From Nocardioides albertanoniae (GTDB lineage Bacteria > Actinomycetota > Actinomycetes > Propionibacteriales > Nocardioidaceae): a stretch of 64,000 nt of DNA. Location of the stretch: NCBI RefSeq assembly GCF_006716315.1, contig NZ_VFOV01000001.1, forward strand, positions 478,501 to 542,500, given 5' to 3'. Every line of letters starts with the position of its first letter. The first letter of the stretch is position 1. The notes under the pieces are model-generated. The model ran no database searches. It had not been told where the DNA came from and saw only the letters and a list, made by a program, of their open reading frames with translations. The position numbers and the translations under genes are program-made. Of the stretch, positions 16,730 to 24,704 are shown piece after piece.

Positions 16730-17491
16730 TCAGAAGCAGCTCGGCGCGTTGTGGTAGACGCTCGACTGGATGCCGGCGTGGATGTGGTCGTTGTGGCCGG
16801 GGTAGCCCGGCCCGAGCACCTGCGGGAACGACTGCCGCGAGGCACGGCCGATGCTGCACAGCGACGTGGCCCCGTCGCCGGGCACGAGATCCATCGCGCG
16901 ACCGTAGAGGTGGTTGCTGTTGGTGGCACCGCCGACCTGGTCGTTGCAGGCCTTCGACCGGTAGGCCGAGGTGACCCTCAGCGGGTGGTCACCGAGCCGG
17001 TGCCGGATCGCCTCGGCGCGCCACATCGCCTGCATCAGGTTGGCCTTGACCTGGGCGACCGTGCCGGAGATCGGGGCCGGCCAACCTCCGTAGCAGACGT
17101 CGTCGACCTCGTTCCAGGCGAAGTGGACCGGGGTGCAGTCGTCATCCTGGAGCGCGTAGATCTTGGAGAACGTGTTGGGTCCGGCGACGCCGTCGGCACC
17201 CAGCCCGTAGGCGGCCTGGAAGTTGCGCACCGCGGTCGTGGTGGCCGGGCCGTAGGACCCGTCGATCGTGAAGACCGTGCCCGAGGCCGCCCAGCCGGCG
17301 ACACGGATCTGCAGCTGGGTGACGCCGGCGCCGGTGGATCCCTGGCGCAGCGTGCCGTCCCAGGTGTAGCAGGCGTCGGCCTGCGCTGGGGCGGCCGTGG
17401 AGGTGATGGCGACCAGGCTGGTCGCCAGCGTGACGAGGAGAGTGCCGATGACGGTTCCGAGCCGGCGCCCGGGACGTGGGGTGAGACGCAT
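16730..17491 (-). CDS. Secreted peptidoglycan-binding M15-type carboxypeptidase
   Basis: A predicted secreted zinc D-Ala-D-Ala carboxypeptidase-like protein of 253 residues. An N-terminal signal peptide (basic start, hydrophobic residues about 12-30, cleavage after APAQA near 38) is followed by a PG_binding_1 domain (LRQGSTGAGVTQLQIRVAG, DGSYGPATTTAVRNFQ). The C-terminal part fits Peptidase_M15_3: TSAYRSKACN, SNHLYGRAMDLV containing the His and Asp zinc ligands, and HNDHIHAG with the final His. This arrangement recalls Streptomyces zinc DD-peptidases. TTAGGAG precedes the ATG at good spacing. It likely trims cell-wall stem peptides outside the membrane. Confidence 0.9.
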   Translation of the reverse strand: MRLTPRPGRRLGTVIGTLLVTLATSLVAITSTAAPAQADACYTWDGTLRQGSTGAGVTQLQIRVAGWAASGTVFTIDGSYGPATTTAVRNFQAAYGLGADGVAGPNTFSKIYALQDDDCTPVHFAWNEVDDVCYGGWPAPISGTVAQVKANLMQAMWRAEAIRHRLGDHPLRVTSAYRSKACNDQVGGATNSNHLYGRAMDLVPGDGATSLCSIGRASRQSFPQVLGPGYPGHNDHIHAGIQSSVYHNAPSCF

Positions 17492-17552
17492 CTGTGGAGC
17501 TCCTAACCTTCCGAGAGGTCCGAGAGGACCCGAGTCGCTCCTCAGGATGGCG

Positions 17553-17580
17553 GGAAACGCCTGCGCCCACGCGCGTTTCC
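17553..17580. terminator. Hairpin between SDR gene and M15 peptidase gene
   Basis: GGAAACGC (17553-17560) and GCGTTTCC (17573-17580) make a perfect 8-bp stem with a 12-base GC-rich loop. It lies 15 bases after the SDR stop and about 60 bases before the peptidase start, both on the minus strand. It could end SDR transcription or be part of the peptidase leader. The sequence was compared by eye with the cyclic-di-AMP (ydaO) riboswitch core and does not resemble it. Confidence 0.4.
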
Positions 17581-17595
17581 GATGAACCTCTCAGG

Positions 17596-18324
17596 TCACC
17601 AGGGGATCGCGCCGGCCTCCTCGAAGTAACCACCGGTGGGGCCGTCGTCGGGCAGCGTCGCGAGGCTGATCGCGATCCGGGCGCCCTCCTCGGGCGTGCG
17701 TACGCCGCGGAAACCGTTCAGGTCGGTGGCCACGAACCCGGGGCAGCCGAGGTTGATCAGGATGTTCGTGTCCTGCAGCTCCCTGGCGTACTGGACCGTG
17801 ACGGCGTTGAGGTAGGTCTTCGACGGGCTGTACGCAGCAGCGACCGGGCCGACGGTGAGCGCGTCGTCCGTCGACGACTGCCGGGCGAGGGAGCCGACGC
17901 TGCTGGACATGTTGACGATCCGCGGTGAGGCAGACTGGCGGAGCAGCGGCAGCATCGCGTTGATGACCCGCACGACCCCGAAGACGTTGACCTCGACCGC
18001 CTCCCGCATCGTCTCGATCGCGACGGCGGTGGGCTCCTGAGGCATCCCGCCGGTGATCCCGGCGTTGTTGACGAGCACGTCCAACCCGCCCTGCTCCTCG
18101 AGCAGCTGGGCAGCGGCGGCGACGCTGGCGTCGTCGGTCACGTCAAGCGGCACCCCGAAGGCGTCCACGCCGTCCGCGCGCAGCTTCTCCACCGCGGCCT
18201 CACGCCGGGCGTCGTCGCGAGCGCCGACGCCGACCTTCCAGCCGCGCGCGCCGAGGCCCGCGGCGATCTCGTAGCCGATTCCCTTGTTGGCGCCGGTGAC
18301 CAGCGCGATCGTTGTCTCACTCAT
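17596..18324 (-). CDS. Short-chain dehydrogenase/reductase (SDR)
   Basis: A classical SDR of 242 residues. It has the NAD(P) glycine motif TGANKGIG near the N-terminus, NNAG, the catalytic Ser region (NMSSSVGSL) and YSPSK giving the Tyr-x3-Lys pair. The sequence resembles carbonyl-reductase-like SDRs acting on small aldehydes and ketones or quinones; the substrate is unknown. The start at 18324 (MSETTIALVTGA) is set by the cofactor motif position. It is divergent from a LysR regulator whose 100-base shared promoter region contains a T-N11-A dyad, so control by that regulator is likely. Confidence 0.92.
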   Translation of the reverse strand: MSETTIALVTGANKGIGYEIAAGLGARGWKVGVGARDDARREAAVEKLRADGVDAFGVPLDVTDDASVAAAAQLLEEQGGLDVLVNNAGITGGMPQEPTAVAIETMREAVEVNVFGVVRVINAMLPLLRQSASPRIVNMSSSVGSLARQSSTDDALTVGPVAAAYSPSKTYLNAVTVQYARELQDTNILINLGCPGFVATDLNGFRGVRTPEEGARIAISLATLPDDGPTGGYFEEAGAIPW

Positions 18325-18381
18325 GTCTTCAAGCGTGTCCCCGGGCCGGAGATCACTCCAATATCGTCTCGGTCGCCACCG

Positions 18382-18396
18382 ATACCGCTCGGGTAT
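18382..18396. promoter_or_regulatory. LysR-type T-N11-A operator
   Basis: ATACC (18382-18386) and GGTAT (18392-18396) are perfect arms around GCTCG, giving the T-N11-A pattern (T18383 to A18395) of LysR-type binding sites. It lies between the divergent SDR and LysR genes, 28 bases before the LysR start. Confidence 0.6.
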
Positions 18397-18424
18397 GTTG
18401 CCTGGTCGCAGTAGCCTCGAGGTC

Positions 18425-19267
18425 ATGGAGACCCGGGAGCTTCGCTACTTCGTCGCGGTCGCCGAGGAGCTGCACTTCAGCCGGGCCGCCGCCCGCCTCG
18501 GCATCGCGCAGCCGCCGCTGTCCCGCGCGATCAGCCAGCTCGAACGACGTCTCGGCGGAGCGCTGCTGGAGCGCAACAGCCGCGGCGTCTCGCTGACCGA
18601 CGCCGGCCGCGTGCTCCTGGCCGAGGCTCGGGCGGCGCTCGACGCGGTCGATGCCGCCGAACGCCGCACCCGCCGGGCAGCCGGCGCGGGGGAGGAGCCT
18701 GGGCTGGTGCTCGTCTCCAAGGCCGGGGCCGCGAGCGAGCTGCTCACCAAGCTGCTGGACGCCTACGCCGCCGAGCCCGGTGCCGTGAAGGTCGAGGTGG
18801 TGCTGTGCGGCATCGGTGAGCAGGAGTCCCGGCTGCGCGACGGCCGGGCCGACGTCGCGCTGCTGCACCGGCCGTTCGACTCGACCGACGGCCTCGACCA
18901 TGAGGACCTGCTCACCGAGGGCCAGGTCGTCGTGCTGCCCTCCGGTCACCCGTGGGCGACCCGTCCGCACCTGCGGCTGGCCGACGTCGACGACATCCCC
19001 GAGGTGCCGCCGATGCGCTGGCCGGACGGCGACACCTTTCCCGACGGCCCCGGCCCGGAGATGCGCGACTCGGCGCAGCTGTATCAGCTGATCGGGCTCG
19101 GTCGGGCGTACGCGATCCTGCCGGAGTCGGCGCGTGCCGAGCAGCATCACGGTGTCTCCACGGTGCCGTTGCTCGATGCGCCCGAGGTCACCACGGTCAT
19201 CGCCTGGCCGCGGCACAGCCGCTCGCTCGACCTGGCCCGACTCGTGCAGACGGCCACGGGTCTCTAG
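18425..19267 (+). CDS. LysR-family transcriptional regulator
   Basis: A LysR-type regulator of 280 residues. The N-terminal winged helix-turn-helix is typical: METRELRYFVAVAEELHFSRAAARLGIAQPPLSRAISQLE. The effector domain follows, with VLLHRPFD-like and DLLTEGQVVVLPSGHP segments. The ATG at 18425 fits the family; TAGCCT (18412-18417) ends seven bases before it, so the mRNA may be leaderless. It is divergent from the SDR gene and probably regulates it, as usual for LysR pairs. The inducer is unknown. It converges with the methyltransferase gene with only ten bases between stops. Confidence 0.93.
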   Translation: METRELRYFVAVAEELHFSRAAARLGIAQPPLSRAISQLERRLGGALLERNSRGVSLTDAGRVLLAEARAALDAVDAAERRTRRAAGAGEEPGLVLVSKAGAASELLTKLLDAYAAEPGAVKVEVVLCGIGEQESRLRDGRADVALLHRPFDSTDGLDHEDLLTEGQVVVLPSGHPWATRPHLRLADVDDIPEVPPMRWPDGDTFPDGPGPEMRDSAQLYQLIGLGRAYAILPESARAEQHHGVSTVPLLDAPEVTTVIAWPRHSRSLDLARLVQTATGL

Positions 19268-19277
19268 CTTCTGCTGG

Positions 19278-19991
19278 TCAGAAGCGCTTCCACCACAGGT
19301 TGACCGCATAGTCGACGTACGTCCCGGCGTGCTCGGCGAGGATCGCGGCCGCCGTGGCGGGGTCGAACTCGATGCGTACGACCGCCTCCAGGTCGTCACG
19401 GGAGGCGAAGGACCAGTCCATGTCGACCGGCACCCTGGTCCAGCCGTGCAGCGACCAGAACCGCTCCTGCTCCTCGGGCGGCGGCACCTTCGGGTAGCCG
19501 CGGCGGAACCAGGATCCGAAGGTGGAGCGCGATCCGTCGTTGTCGATCACCATCGCTACGCCGCCGCGGCGCATCACCCGGTCGAGCTCGCGCAGGCCGG
19601 GCTCGGAGCCGGGGCCGAAGAAGTAGGCCCAGCGGGCGTGCATCACGTCGACCGACGCCGGCGGGATCGGCAGCCGCTGGGCGATGCCGTTGTGGACGGC
19701 GACGTTCTCGAGCCGCTTCGTACGCCGCCGGGCCAGTGCCACGAGGTCGGGATGCGGCTCGATGCCGGTGACGCTGCGTGCCGTCTCGGCGAACCTCGGC
19801 AGGTAGAACCCGGTGCCGCAGCCCAGGTCGAGCACGTCGCGACCCGACCATGGCGTCGTCTCGGCCATGGCCGCCCACAGCCGTCCGTGCGGGTCGAGGG
19901 CGCGGTTCTCGACCTCGTACGTCGAGGTGTGGTGCCAGATGTTGGGGGACGGGATCGCGCCCGTCGCCCCCGGTAGGTCGAGCCTGGTCAG
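19278..19991 (-). CDS. Class I SAM-dependent methyltransferase
   Basis: The protein carries the SAM-binding motif I VLDLGCGTGFYLPRF, then GIEPHPDLVALA, and DVMHARWAYFFGPG, marking a class I methyltransferase with a Methyltransf_11-like core. The substrate is unknown. The likely first residue lies at a CTG (19991-19989) giving MTRLDLPGATGAIPSPNIWHH, which overlaps the stop of the upstream VOC gene; about 237 residues. No ATG, GTG or TTG fits: the nearest upstream ATG at 20063 is deep inside the VOC gene, and the next downstream start would remove conserved sequence. A CTG start is rare and rests on this overlap. Confidence 0.85.
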   Translation of the reverse strand: MTRLDLPGATGAIPSPNIWHHTSTYEVENRALDPHGRLWAAMAETTPWSGRDVLDLGCGTGFYLPRFAETARSVTGIEPHPDLVALARRRTKRLENVAVHNGIAQRLPIPPASVDVMHARWAYFFGPGSEPGLRELDRVMRRGGVAMVIDNDGSRSTFGSWFRRGYPKVPPPEEQERFWSLHGWTRVPVDMDWSFASRDDLEAVVRIEFDPATAAAILAEHAGTYVDYAVNLWWKRF

Positions 19992-20644
19992 ATCCGGACC
20001 TCGCCACCCGGGGTGACGAACTTGGCGGCGAGGAGGCCGGGGGTGCCGTGCTCGGCGACCCATTCGATGTTGACGTTCTCGGCCGGCTTGCCGGTCCAGG
20101 GGTCGACCCGCTCGCGCAGCTCGTCACCGAGGTAGTCCTTGACCCGGTCGGGGTCGCCGGAGATCTCCAGGTCGGTGAGGGTGATGTCGGAGCCGGCGTT
20201 GCCGGGGTGGAGCTCGAGGGTGTCCCACTTGATGAAGTAGGGCAGCTGCGGGTCGGCGATGAGGCCGTTGATGCCGATCTGCTCCCACTGGAGCTCACGG
20301 CCGTCGGGCAGGTGGCGGTTGCCGGGAACCGCCTTGCGGCCGAGCCGCTCCTCGATCGGAGTCATGTCGTCGACGCCGACGACGAAGCCGACCCAGCCGC
20401 CGCCGAGCGCGGAGCGACCCTTGACGGCCTGCCCGAACGGGGCCTTGTCGCTGGCCGGGTGCTCGAGCGCCTCGACGACCTCGAGGTAGAGGCCACCGCG
20501 CATCGGGAGGATGTAGTTGCGGGTGCCGAAGCGGGGGTGGACGCCGCCGTCGACGAACTCCTGGCCGAGCAGGTCGCCGAGCTGCTTGGCGGTCTGTACC
20601 AGGCCATCGGGTCCTGCGGCGTACGAAACATGGTCCAGTCGCAT
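19988..20644 (-). CDS. Glyoxalase-like (VOC superfamily) protein
   Basis: A 218-residue protein beginning MRLDHVSYAAG, which is the start of the glyoxalase_3/VOC fold; metal-site-like residues include the early His (MRLDHV) and Glu in GGLYLEVVEALEHP. Two beta-alpha-beta-beta-beta repeats appear to be present (GGGWVGFVVGVDDM, then ITLTDLEISGDPD). VOC proteins include dioxygenases, glyoxalases and resistance proteins; the substrate cannot be told. It is transcribed with the overlapping methyltransferase gene, suggesting a shared small-molecule pathway. The start follows the conserved beginning of the family. Confidence 0.85.
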   Translation of the reverse strand: MRLDHVSYAAGPDGLVQTAKQLGDLLGQEFVDGGVHPRFGTRNYILPMRGGLYLEVVEALEHPASDKAPFGQAVKGRSALGGGWVGFVVGVDDMTPIEERLGRKAVPGNRHLPDGRELQWEQIGINGLIADPQLPYFIKWDTLELHPGNAGSDITLTDLEISGDPDRVKDYLGDELRERVDPWTGKPAENVNIEWVAEHGTPGLLAAKFVTPGGEVRI

Positions 20645-20734
20645 GTAACGATTCTGAACTCTGCCTGAGAGAGAGACGAATCCAGGGTCGCTATCTCTTG
20701 ATGTCGAGATACAGGGGCGGTGCGTCGGCGCAGT

Positions 20735-21574
20735 TCAGCGCGGACTTGCCGGATGCAGGGCCAGCGCCGACCTGGATCGGACGTGCGACTCGCAGTGACG
20801 GACGAGCTCGGCGTAGGCCGCCTCGCCCATCAGCTCGATGAGCTCGGGGCCGTTGGTGAGGTAGACGGGCTCGACGGCGACGTGCGCGTCGGGGTTGCCG
20901 GAGCAGTACCAGTCGAGGTCGTGGCCGCCCGGGCCCCAGCCGCGCCGGTCGTACTCGGTGATCGTGACCTCGGTGTAGGTGGTGCCGTCGGTGAGCTCGA
21001 CGTCGCGGAACGTACGCCGGATCGGCAGCTGCCAGCACACGTCGGGCTTCGTCTCGAAGTGGTCGCGGCCCTCGGCCGCGGCGAGGATGTGGAGGGCGCA
21101 GCCGGAGCCACCGGCGAAGCCGGGGCGGTTGCTGAGCACGCACGACTCCTGGCCCTGGAACTCGCTCACCCGGGTCTTGCGCTCGCCGTCGTCGTCGAGC
21201 TCGACCCAGTCGTCGGTCTGCACCGTGCGACCGGGGTGCTGCTGCCACAGCTCCGGGGTCAGCCGCTCGACGAACTGGGCGGTGCGCGTCTCGTCGTCCT
21301 CGTCGGCGAAGTGGGCCCCGAGCGTGCAGCAACCCACGTCGGGCGAGCTCGCGAACATGCCGGGGCAGCCGTTGCCGAAGATGCAGGTGTAGGCCGACGT
21401 GAGCCAGGTCAGGTCGCAGCGCATCCGCTCGTCCGGGTCGTCAGGATTGACGAACTCAACCCACGCACGTGGGAAATCCAGGGATACCTCCGCGCTTCGC
21501 GCGGGTACTCCCTCGTTCGGCGCGAGCGGACGAGCAAGCTCGCCGCTCGACCTCACTCTGTTCGTCTCAGCCAC
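20735..21574 (-). CDS. Conserved cysteine-cluster protein with palindromic N-terminal extension
   Basis: The product has a compact cysteine cluster ([20 protein letters not shown], then [16 protein letters not shown], and later [27 protein letters not shown]) suited to binding an Fe-S cluster or zinc, resembling YkgJ/DUF3109-like actinobacterial proteins. Function unknown. The longest frame starts with GTG at 21574 (280 residues), but its first 31 residues are encoded by palindromic repeat DNA (21478-21572). An attractive alternative is a CTG at 21481 giving [13 protein letters not shown], with GGAGG five bases upstream, about 248 residues. The gene stands alone and is divergent from an MFS gene. 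Confidence 0.75.
   Translation of the reverse strand: MAETNRVRSSGELARPLAPNEGVPARSAEVSLDFPRAWVEFVNPDDPDERMRCDLTWLTSAYTCIFGNGCPGMFASSPDVGCCTLGAHFADEDDETRTAQFVERLTPELWQQHPGRTVQTDDWVELDDDGERKTRVSEFQGQESCVLSNRPGFAGGSGCALHILAAAEGRDHFETKPDVCWQLPIRRTFRDVELTDGTTYTEVTITEYDRRGWGPGGHDLDWYCSGNPDAHVAVEPVYLTNGPELIELMGEAAYAELVRHCESHVRSRSALALHPASPR
21478..21560. repeat. Two-hairpin palindromic element at the start of the cysteine-cluster gene
   Basis: The first hairpin carries CCAGGGATACC (21478-21488) with CCGCGC-TTC-GCGCGG at its tip. The second is CGAGCGG-A-CGAGC facing GCTCG-C-CGCTCG around an AA loop (about 21521-21549). The element lies in frame within the annotated N-terminus. CCAGGGATACC recurs in the perfect palindrome at 41912-41943. 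On the minus strand the element supplies a GGAGG five bases before a CTG that may be the real start codon. Confidence 0.5.
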
Positions 21575-21644
21575 CGCACAAGCCTACGCGGTCGACCGTT
21601 CCGACGATTCCGGGAGACCGGGTCGGGCGGCGTAAACTTGTCGT

Positions 21645-21662
21645 ACGGAGCGACCGCTCCGT
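21645..21662. promoter_or_regulatory. TetR-type operator upstream of the MFS gene
   Basis: ACGGAGCG (21645-21652), AC, CGCTCCGT (21655-21662) is a perfect 18-bp dyad with 8-bp arms, a classic TetR/AcrR-family operator form. A TAAACT -10-like box lies directly upstream (21633-21638). It is 84 bases before the MFS start. No TetR gene is adjacent, so the repressor is elsewhere in the genome. Confidence 0.6.
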
Positions 21663-21745
21663 GTTCGACGTGTAACACCTCGCGCCGGCTCTGCCGGCGG
21701 ACCAAGGCGGCACAGGGCCACGGTTCGTAGCGAGAGGTGAAGGAC

Positions 21746-23011
21746 ATGTCAGAGCAGGGCAAGCAGAGTCTGGTGCGCGCCGTCGGAGGCTCCTACTTTC
21801 CGCTGGCGCTGGTCGCGCGGATGCCGTACGCGATGATGGTCGTCGGCGTGCTGACCTTGGTCGTCACCGCCCGCGGCTCGTTGGCGCTCGGTGGCCTGAA
21901 CTCGGCGCTGGTCGGCGTCGGGGCGGCGCTGGGCGGGCCTGTTCTGGGTGCGGCCGTCGACCGCTTCGGCCAGCGGCTGGTGCTGCTGGTGATCAGCGGT
22001 CTCAGCAGCGCGGCGCTCGGCGTGATGGCGTGGGTGGTCTACAGCCCGCTGCCCGACGCGGCGGTGCTCGTGGTGGCGTTCCTGGTGGGAGCGACCGCAC
22101 CGCAGATCGCCCCGATGTCACGCACACGGCTGGTCACGATCATCTCGGCGCGCATCGTCCCGGAGCGGCGCGAGCGGGTCTTCAACTCGACGATGGCCTA
22201 CGAGTCGGCCGCCGACGAGACCGTCTTCATCGTCGGCCCCGTCGTCGCGGGGCTTCTCGCCGTCGCGATCGACCCGTGGGCGCCGGTCGTCGCCGCGGCC
22301 GCGCTCACCCTGGTCTTCGTGGCCGTCTTCGCGCTCCACCCGAGCGCCGTGGTCGCACGAGACACGACCGGACGTACGCCTGCGGCACCCGCCCGCGAGC
22401 TCGCGCGCCCGAGGTTGGTCGTGGTGGTCGTCGGTATCCTCGGGGTGGGCCTCTTCTTCGGGTCGATGCTCACCTCGCTGACCGCGTTCATGGCCGACCA
22501 CGGACGCCCGGAGCAGGCCGGCCTGGTCTACGCCGCGATGGGCGTCGGCTCGGCGGCGCTGGCGCTCGGCGTCGCGCTCTTCCCAGCCGGCTTCGGATCG
22601 GCCGCACGGTGGCTGGTCTTCGGTGCGGTGATCCTCCTCGGCGCCCTCACGCTGCCGGCGGTGTCGTCTGCGGGCTCGGTGACGGGGATGGTGGTCGCGC
22701 TGCTCGTGATCGGCATCGGGATCGGACCGACCCTGGTCACGCAGTTCGGCCTCGGCGCCCGCCGGAGCCCGATCGGCCGCTCCGCAACGGTCATGACCAT
22801 GCTCGGCTCCGCCATCATCCTCGGCCAGTCGATGGCTTCCGCGATCACCGGCGAGGTCGCCGAACGCTGGGGCACCGACGCCGCCCTGCTCATGCCCGTC
22901 GGCGCCGCGCTGGTCATCGTCGTCGCCGGTGTCGTCAACGCGCGCCTGGGTGTCCCGCCCGTCGTCGCCGTCCAGAGCCCCGAGGCGGCCGCGGTCACCG
23001 CCGACCACTGA
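21746..23011 (+). CDS. Major facilitator superfamily transporter
   Basis: A 421-residue integral membrane protein with about 12 hydrophobic segments in two halves and a polar central loop (RDTTGRTPAAPARELARP, near 215). The loop after helix 2 contains DRFGQRLVLL, an MFS motif A variant. The family is close to efflux-type exporters; substrate unknown. ATG 21746 (MSEQGKQ) is preferred with GAGAGG eight bases upstream; a GTG at 21737 is possible. The dyad upstream suggests TetR-controlled expression, consistent with drug or toxin efflux. It converges with the uracil-DNA glycosylase-like gene. Confidence 0.9.
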   Translation: MSEQGKQSLVRAVGGSYFPLALVARMPYAMMVVGVLTLVVTARGSLALGGLNSALVGVGAALGGPVLGAAVDRFGQRLVLLVISGLSSAALGVMAWVVYSPLPDAAVLVVAFLVGATAPQIAPMSRTRLVTIISARIVPERRERVFNSTMAYESAADETVFIVGPVVAGLLAVAIDPWAPVVAAAALTLVFVAVFALHPSAVVARDTTGRTPAAPARELARPRLVVVVVGILGVGLFFGSMLTSLTAFMADHGRPEQAGLVYAAMGVGSAALALGVALFPAGFGSAARWLVFGAVILLGALTLPAVSSAGSVTGMVVALLVIGIGIGPTLVTQFGLGARRSPIGRSATVMTMLGSAIILGQSMASAITGEVAERWGTDAALLMPVGAALVIVVAGVVNARLGVPPVVAVQSPEAAAVTADH

Positions 23012-23027
23012 GGGCCGACACCCTCAG

Positions 23028-23618
23028 TCACAGCCCGGACCCGCCGCCGATCGCGTCGGCGACGTGACGTCGCAGCTCGGGGAGGACGTCGGTGACGAAC
23101 CAGGGGTTGCGAGCCTGCCAGCGGAAGTTGAGCGGTGAGGGGTGGACGAGGGGGAACCGGTCCGGCAGTTGGTCGCGGAAGCTGCGTACGCGCTCGGTCA
23201 GTGAGTCCTTTCCGCCGAGGTAGTGCTGCTGGGCGTAGGAGCCGATGACCAGGGTCAGGCTGATGTGCGGCATCTCGTGGATCAGGCGAGGGTGCCAGGT
23301 GGAGGCGAAGTCGGCGCGGGGCGGCAGGTCGCCGGTCGAGGCCTTGCCAGGGTAGTAGAAGTCCATCGGCAGGATCGCGAAGGCCGTGGGGTCGCGGAAG
23401 GTGGCCTCGTCGACGCCGAGCCACTCGATGAGGCGTTGGCCGCTCGCGTCGTTCCAGGGGATGCCGCTCTGCTGTGCCTTGACGCCCGGCGCCTGGCCGA
23501 TGATCAGGCACCGGGCGTCCGGGTGGGCGACGTAGAGGGGGTCGTATCCGGCCGCGGTGGCCCATGCGTTGCTCGGGTCGGCCACGATGTCGTCCCGGAT
23601 GCGGTCGAGCTCCTTCAT
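23028..23618 (-). CDS. Uracil-DNA glycosylase family protein
   Basis: The 196-residue protein fits the compact UDG superfamily: the first motif LIIGQAPGVKAQQSGIPWND corresponds to the active-site G-x-x-P-G loop, and the second motif HPSPLNFRW matches the HPS segment that grips DNA. Four-Cys iron-sulfur ligands of family 4 are absent, so it is a family-3/MUG- or LUD-like form. It would remove uracil or other damaged bases, or act on free substrates. ATG 23618 (MKELDRIRDD) is used. It lies 41 bases downstream of an oxidoreductase gene on the same strand. Confidence 0.85.
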   Translation of the reverse strand: MKELDRIRDDIVADPSNAWATAAGYDPLYVAHPDARCLIIGQAPGVKAQQSGIPWNDASGQRLIEWLGVDEATFRDPTAFAILPMDFYYPGKASTGDLPPRADFASTWHPRLIHEMPHISLTLVIGSYAQQHYLGGKDSLTERVRSFRDQLPDRFPLVHPSPLNFRWQARNPWFVTDVLPELRRHVADAIGGGSGL

Positions 23619-23659
23619 GGGGCCATCCTCGCGCGCTCCGGCTGCTGGCGTACGCAGCA

Positions 23660-24589
23660 TCAGGCCGTTTCCGTGGGGGCCACGGCGATGATCGTCTTGC
23701 CCTTGCGTCGCTCGGTCGAGCTGAGGGCGGCGACGGCGTCGTCGAGGGTGGCGATCGTGCCGATGTTCGTACGCAGCCGGCCGTCCCGCACCCGCTGCAC
23801 GATCTCGCCGAGCTGGGCGCGGTCGGCCTCGACCACGAAGTCGACGGCAGTGGCGTCATCGAGACGGGCCTCGACCGGGCCGACGACGGAGACCAGGGTG
23901 CCGCCGGGCTTGACGAGAGCGGCGGAGGCGGTCTGGACGTCGCCGCCGATGGTGTCGAAGACCAGGTCGACGGCGCCGACGTCGGTGAGGGCGTCGTGGT
24001 CGAGGTCGACGAACTCGTGCGCCCCGAGGTCGAGGGCCTTCTCCCGGTCCGCGGCGCGTCCGGTGCCGATGACCTGGGCCCCGGCCTCGCGGGCGAGCTG
24101 GGTCACCAGCGCTCCGAGCGCTCCCGCCGCGCCGTGGACCAGCACACGCTGCCCGGAGCCGAGGTGGCCGTGCTGGAACAGGCCCTGCCACGCGGTCAGA
24201 CCCGAGATCGGCAGGGATGCCGCCACGGTGAAGTCGACGTCGTCGGGCAGGGGAGCGAGGTTGCGCGCCTCGACGGCGACATACTCCGCGAGCCCGCCGT
24301 CACGGTGCCAGTCGGCGAGACCGAACACGCGCTGACCCACCGAGAGCCCCGTCGTGCCGTAGCCGAGGGCCGTGACCACGCCGGCCACCTCGTGCCCCGG
24401 GATGGACGGGACCTTGTCTCGGCCGGCGCGGTCGACCCAGGTCGAGGGCCACTCCAGCTCGTCGCGTACGAAGCCTGATGCGTGCACCCGGACGACGACG
24501 TCGTTGATCGCGGGCGACGGTTCGGGCCGCTCGGTCAGCGTCATTCCTGACGTGCCCGCGGCCGGGTCGGTGACGACGATTGCTCTCAT
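23660..24589 (-). CDS. Zinc-independent MDR-type alcohol dehydrogenase/quinone oxidoreductase
   Basis: A medium-chain dehydrogenase/reductase of 309 residues. It has the GroES-like N-terminal domain (VVVRVHASGFVRDELEW, IPGHEVAGVV) and the NADPH-binding fold (VLVHGAAGALGALVTQLA, VIGTGRA). The catalytic zinc Cys of classical alcohol dehydrogenases is not seen, so it fits the quinone-oxidoreductase branch. Probable role: reduction of quinones or reactive enones. ATG 24589 has GAAGG upstream. It is divergent from a TetR gene, with two 16-bp operator-like dyads in the shared promoter, so it is likely the repressor target. Confidence 0.9.
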   Translation of the reverse strand: MRAIVVTDPAAGTSGMTLTERPEPSPAINDVVVRVHASGFVRDELEWPSTWVDRAGRDKVPSIPGHEVAGVVTALGYGTTGLSVGQRVFGLADWHRDGGLAEYVAVEARNLAPLPDDVDFTVAASLPISGLTAWQGLFQHGHLGSGQRVLVHGAAGALGALVTQLAREAGAQVIGTGRAADREKALDLGAHEFVDLDHDALTDVGAVDLVFDTIGGDVQTASAALVKPGGTLVSVVGPVEARLDDATAVDFVVEADRAQLGEIVQRVRDGRLRTNIGTIATLDDAVAALSSTERRKGKTIIAVAPTETA

Positions 24590-24628
24590 GGTGGTGCCTT
24601 CTTCCTGGGACGAGTCGGTGATCAAGAT

Positions 24629-24684
24629 TGGGCTGCGTAACCCATTTTCGATTGAACTCCTGAAAAAGTGGGCTGTCAAGCCCA
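24629..24684. promoter_or_regulatory. Two TetR operator copies between oxidoreductase and tetR
   Basis: TGGGCTGCGTAACCCA (24629-24644) and TGGGCTGTCAAGCCCA (24669-24684) are 16-bp dyads sharing TGGGCTG and CCCA, 40 bases apart. The second has perfect 6-bp arms. It overlaps the -35 and spacer region of the TetR gene, whose TATCGT -10 box (24692-24697) ends seven bases before the ATG. Two copies suit control of both divergent promoters. Confidence 0.65.
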
Positions 24685-24704
24685 AAACGGGTATCGTGTG
24701 ACGT

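Noticed and set aside
17492..17595. Cyclic-di-AMP (ydaO) riboswitch before the secreted M15 peptidase
   Set aside because: disA in the window and the cell-wall peptidase made this attractive, but the gap is only 104 bases and the conserved ydaO core could not be recognised. Only a short hairpin is present.
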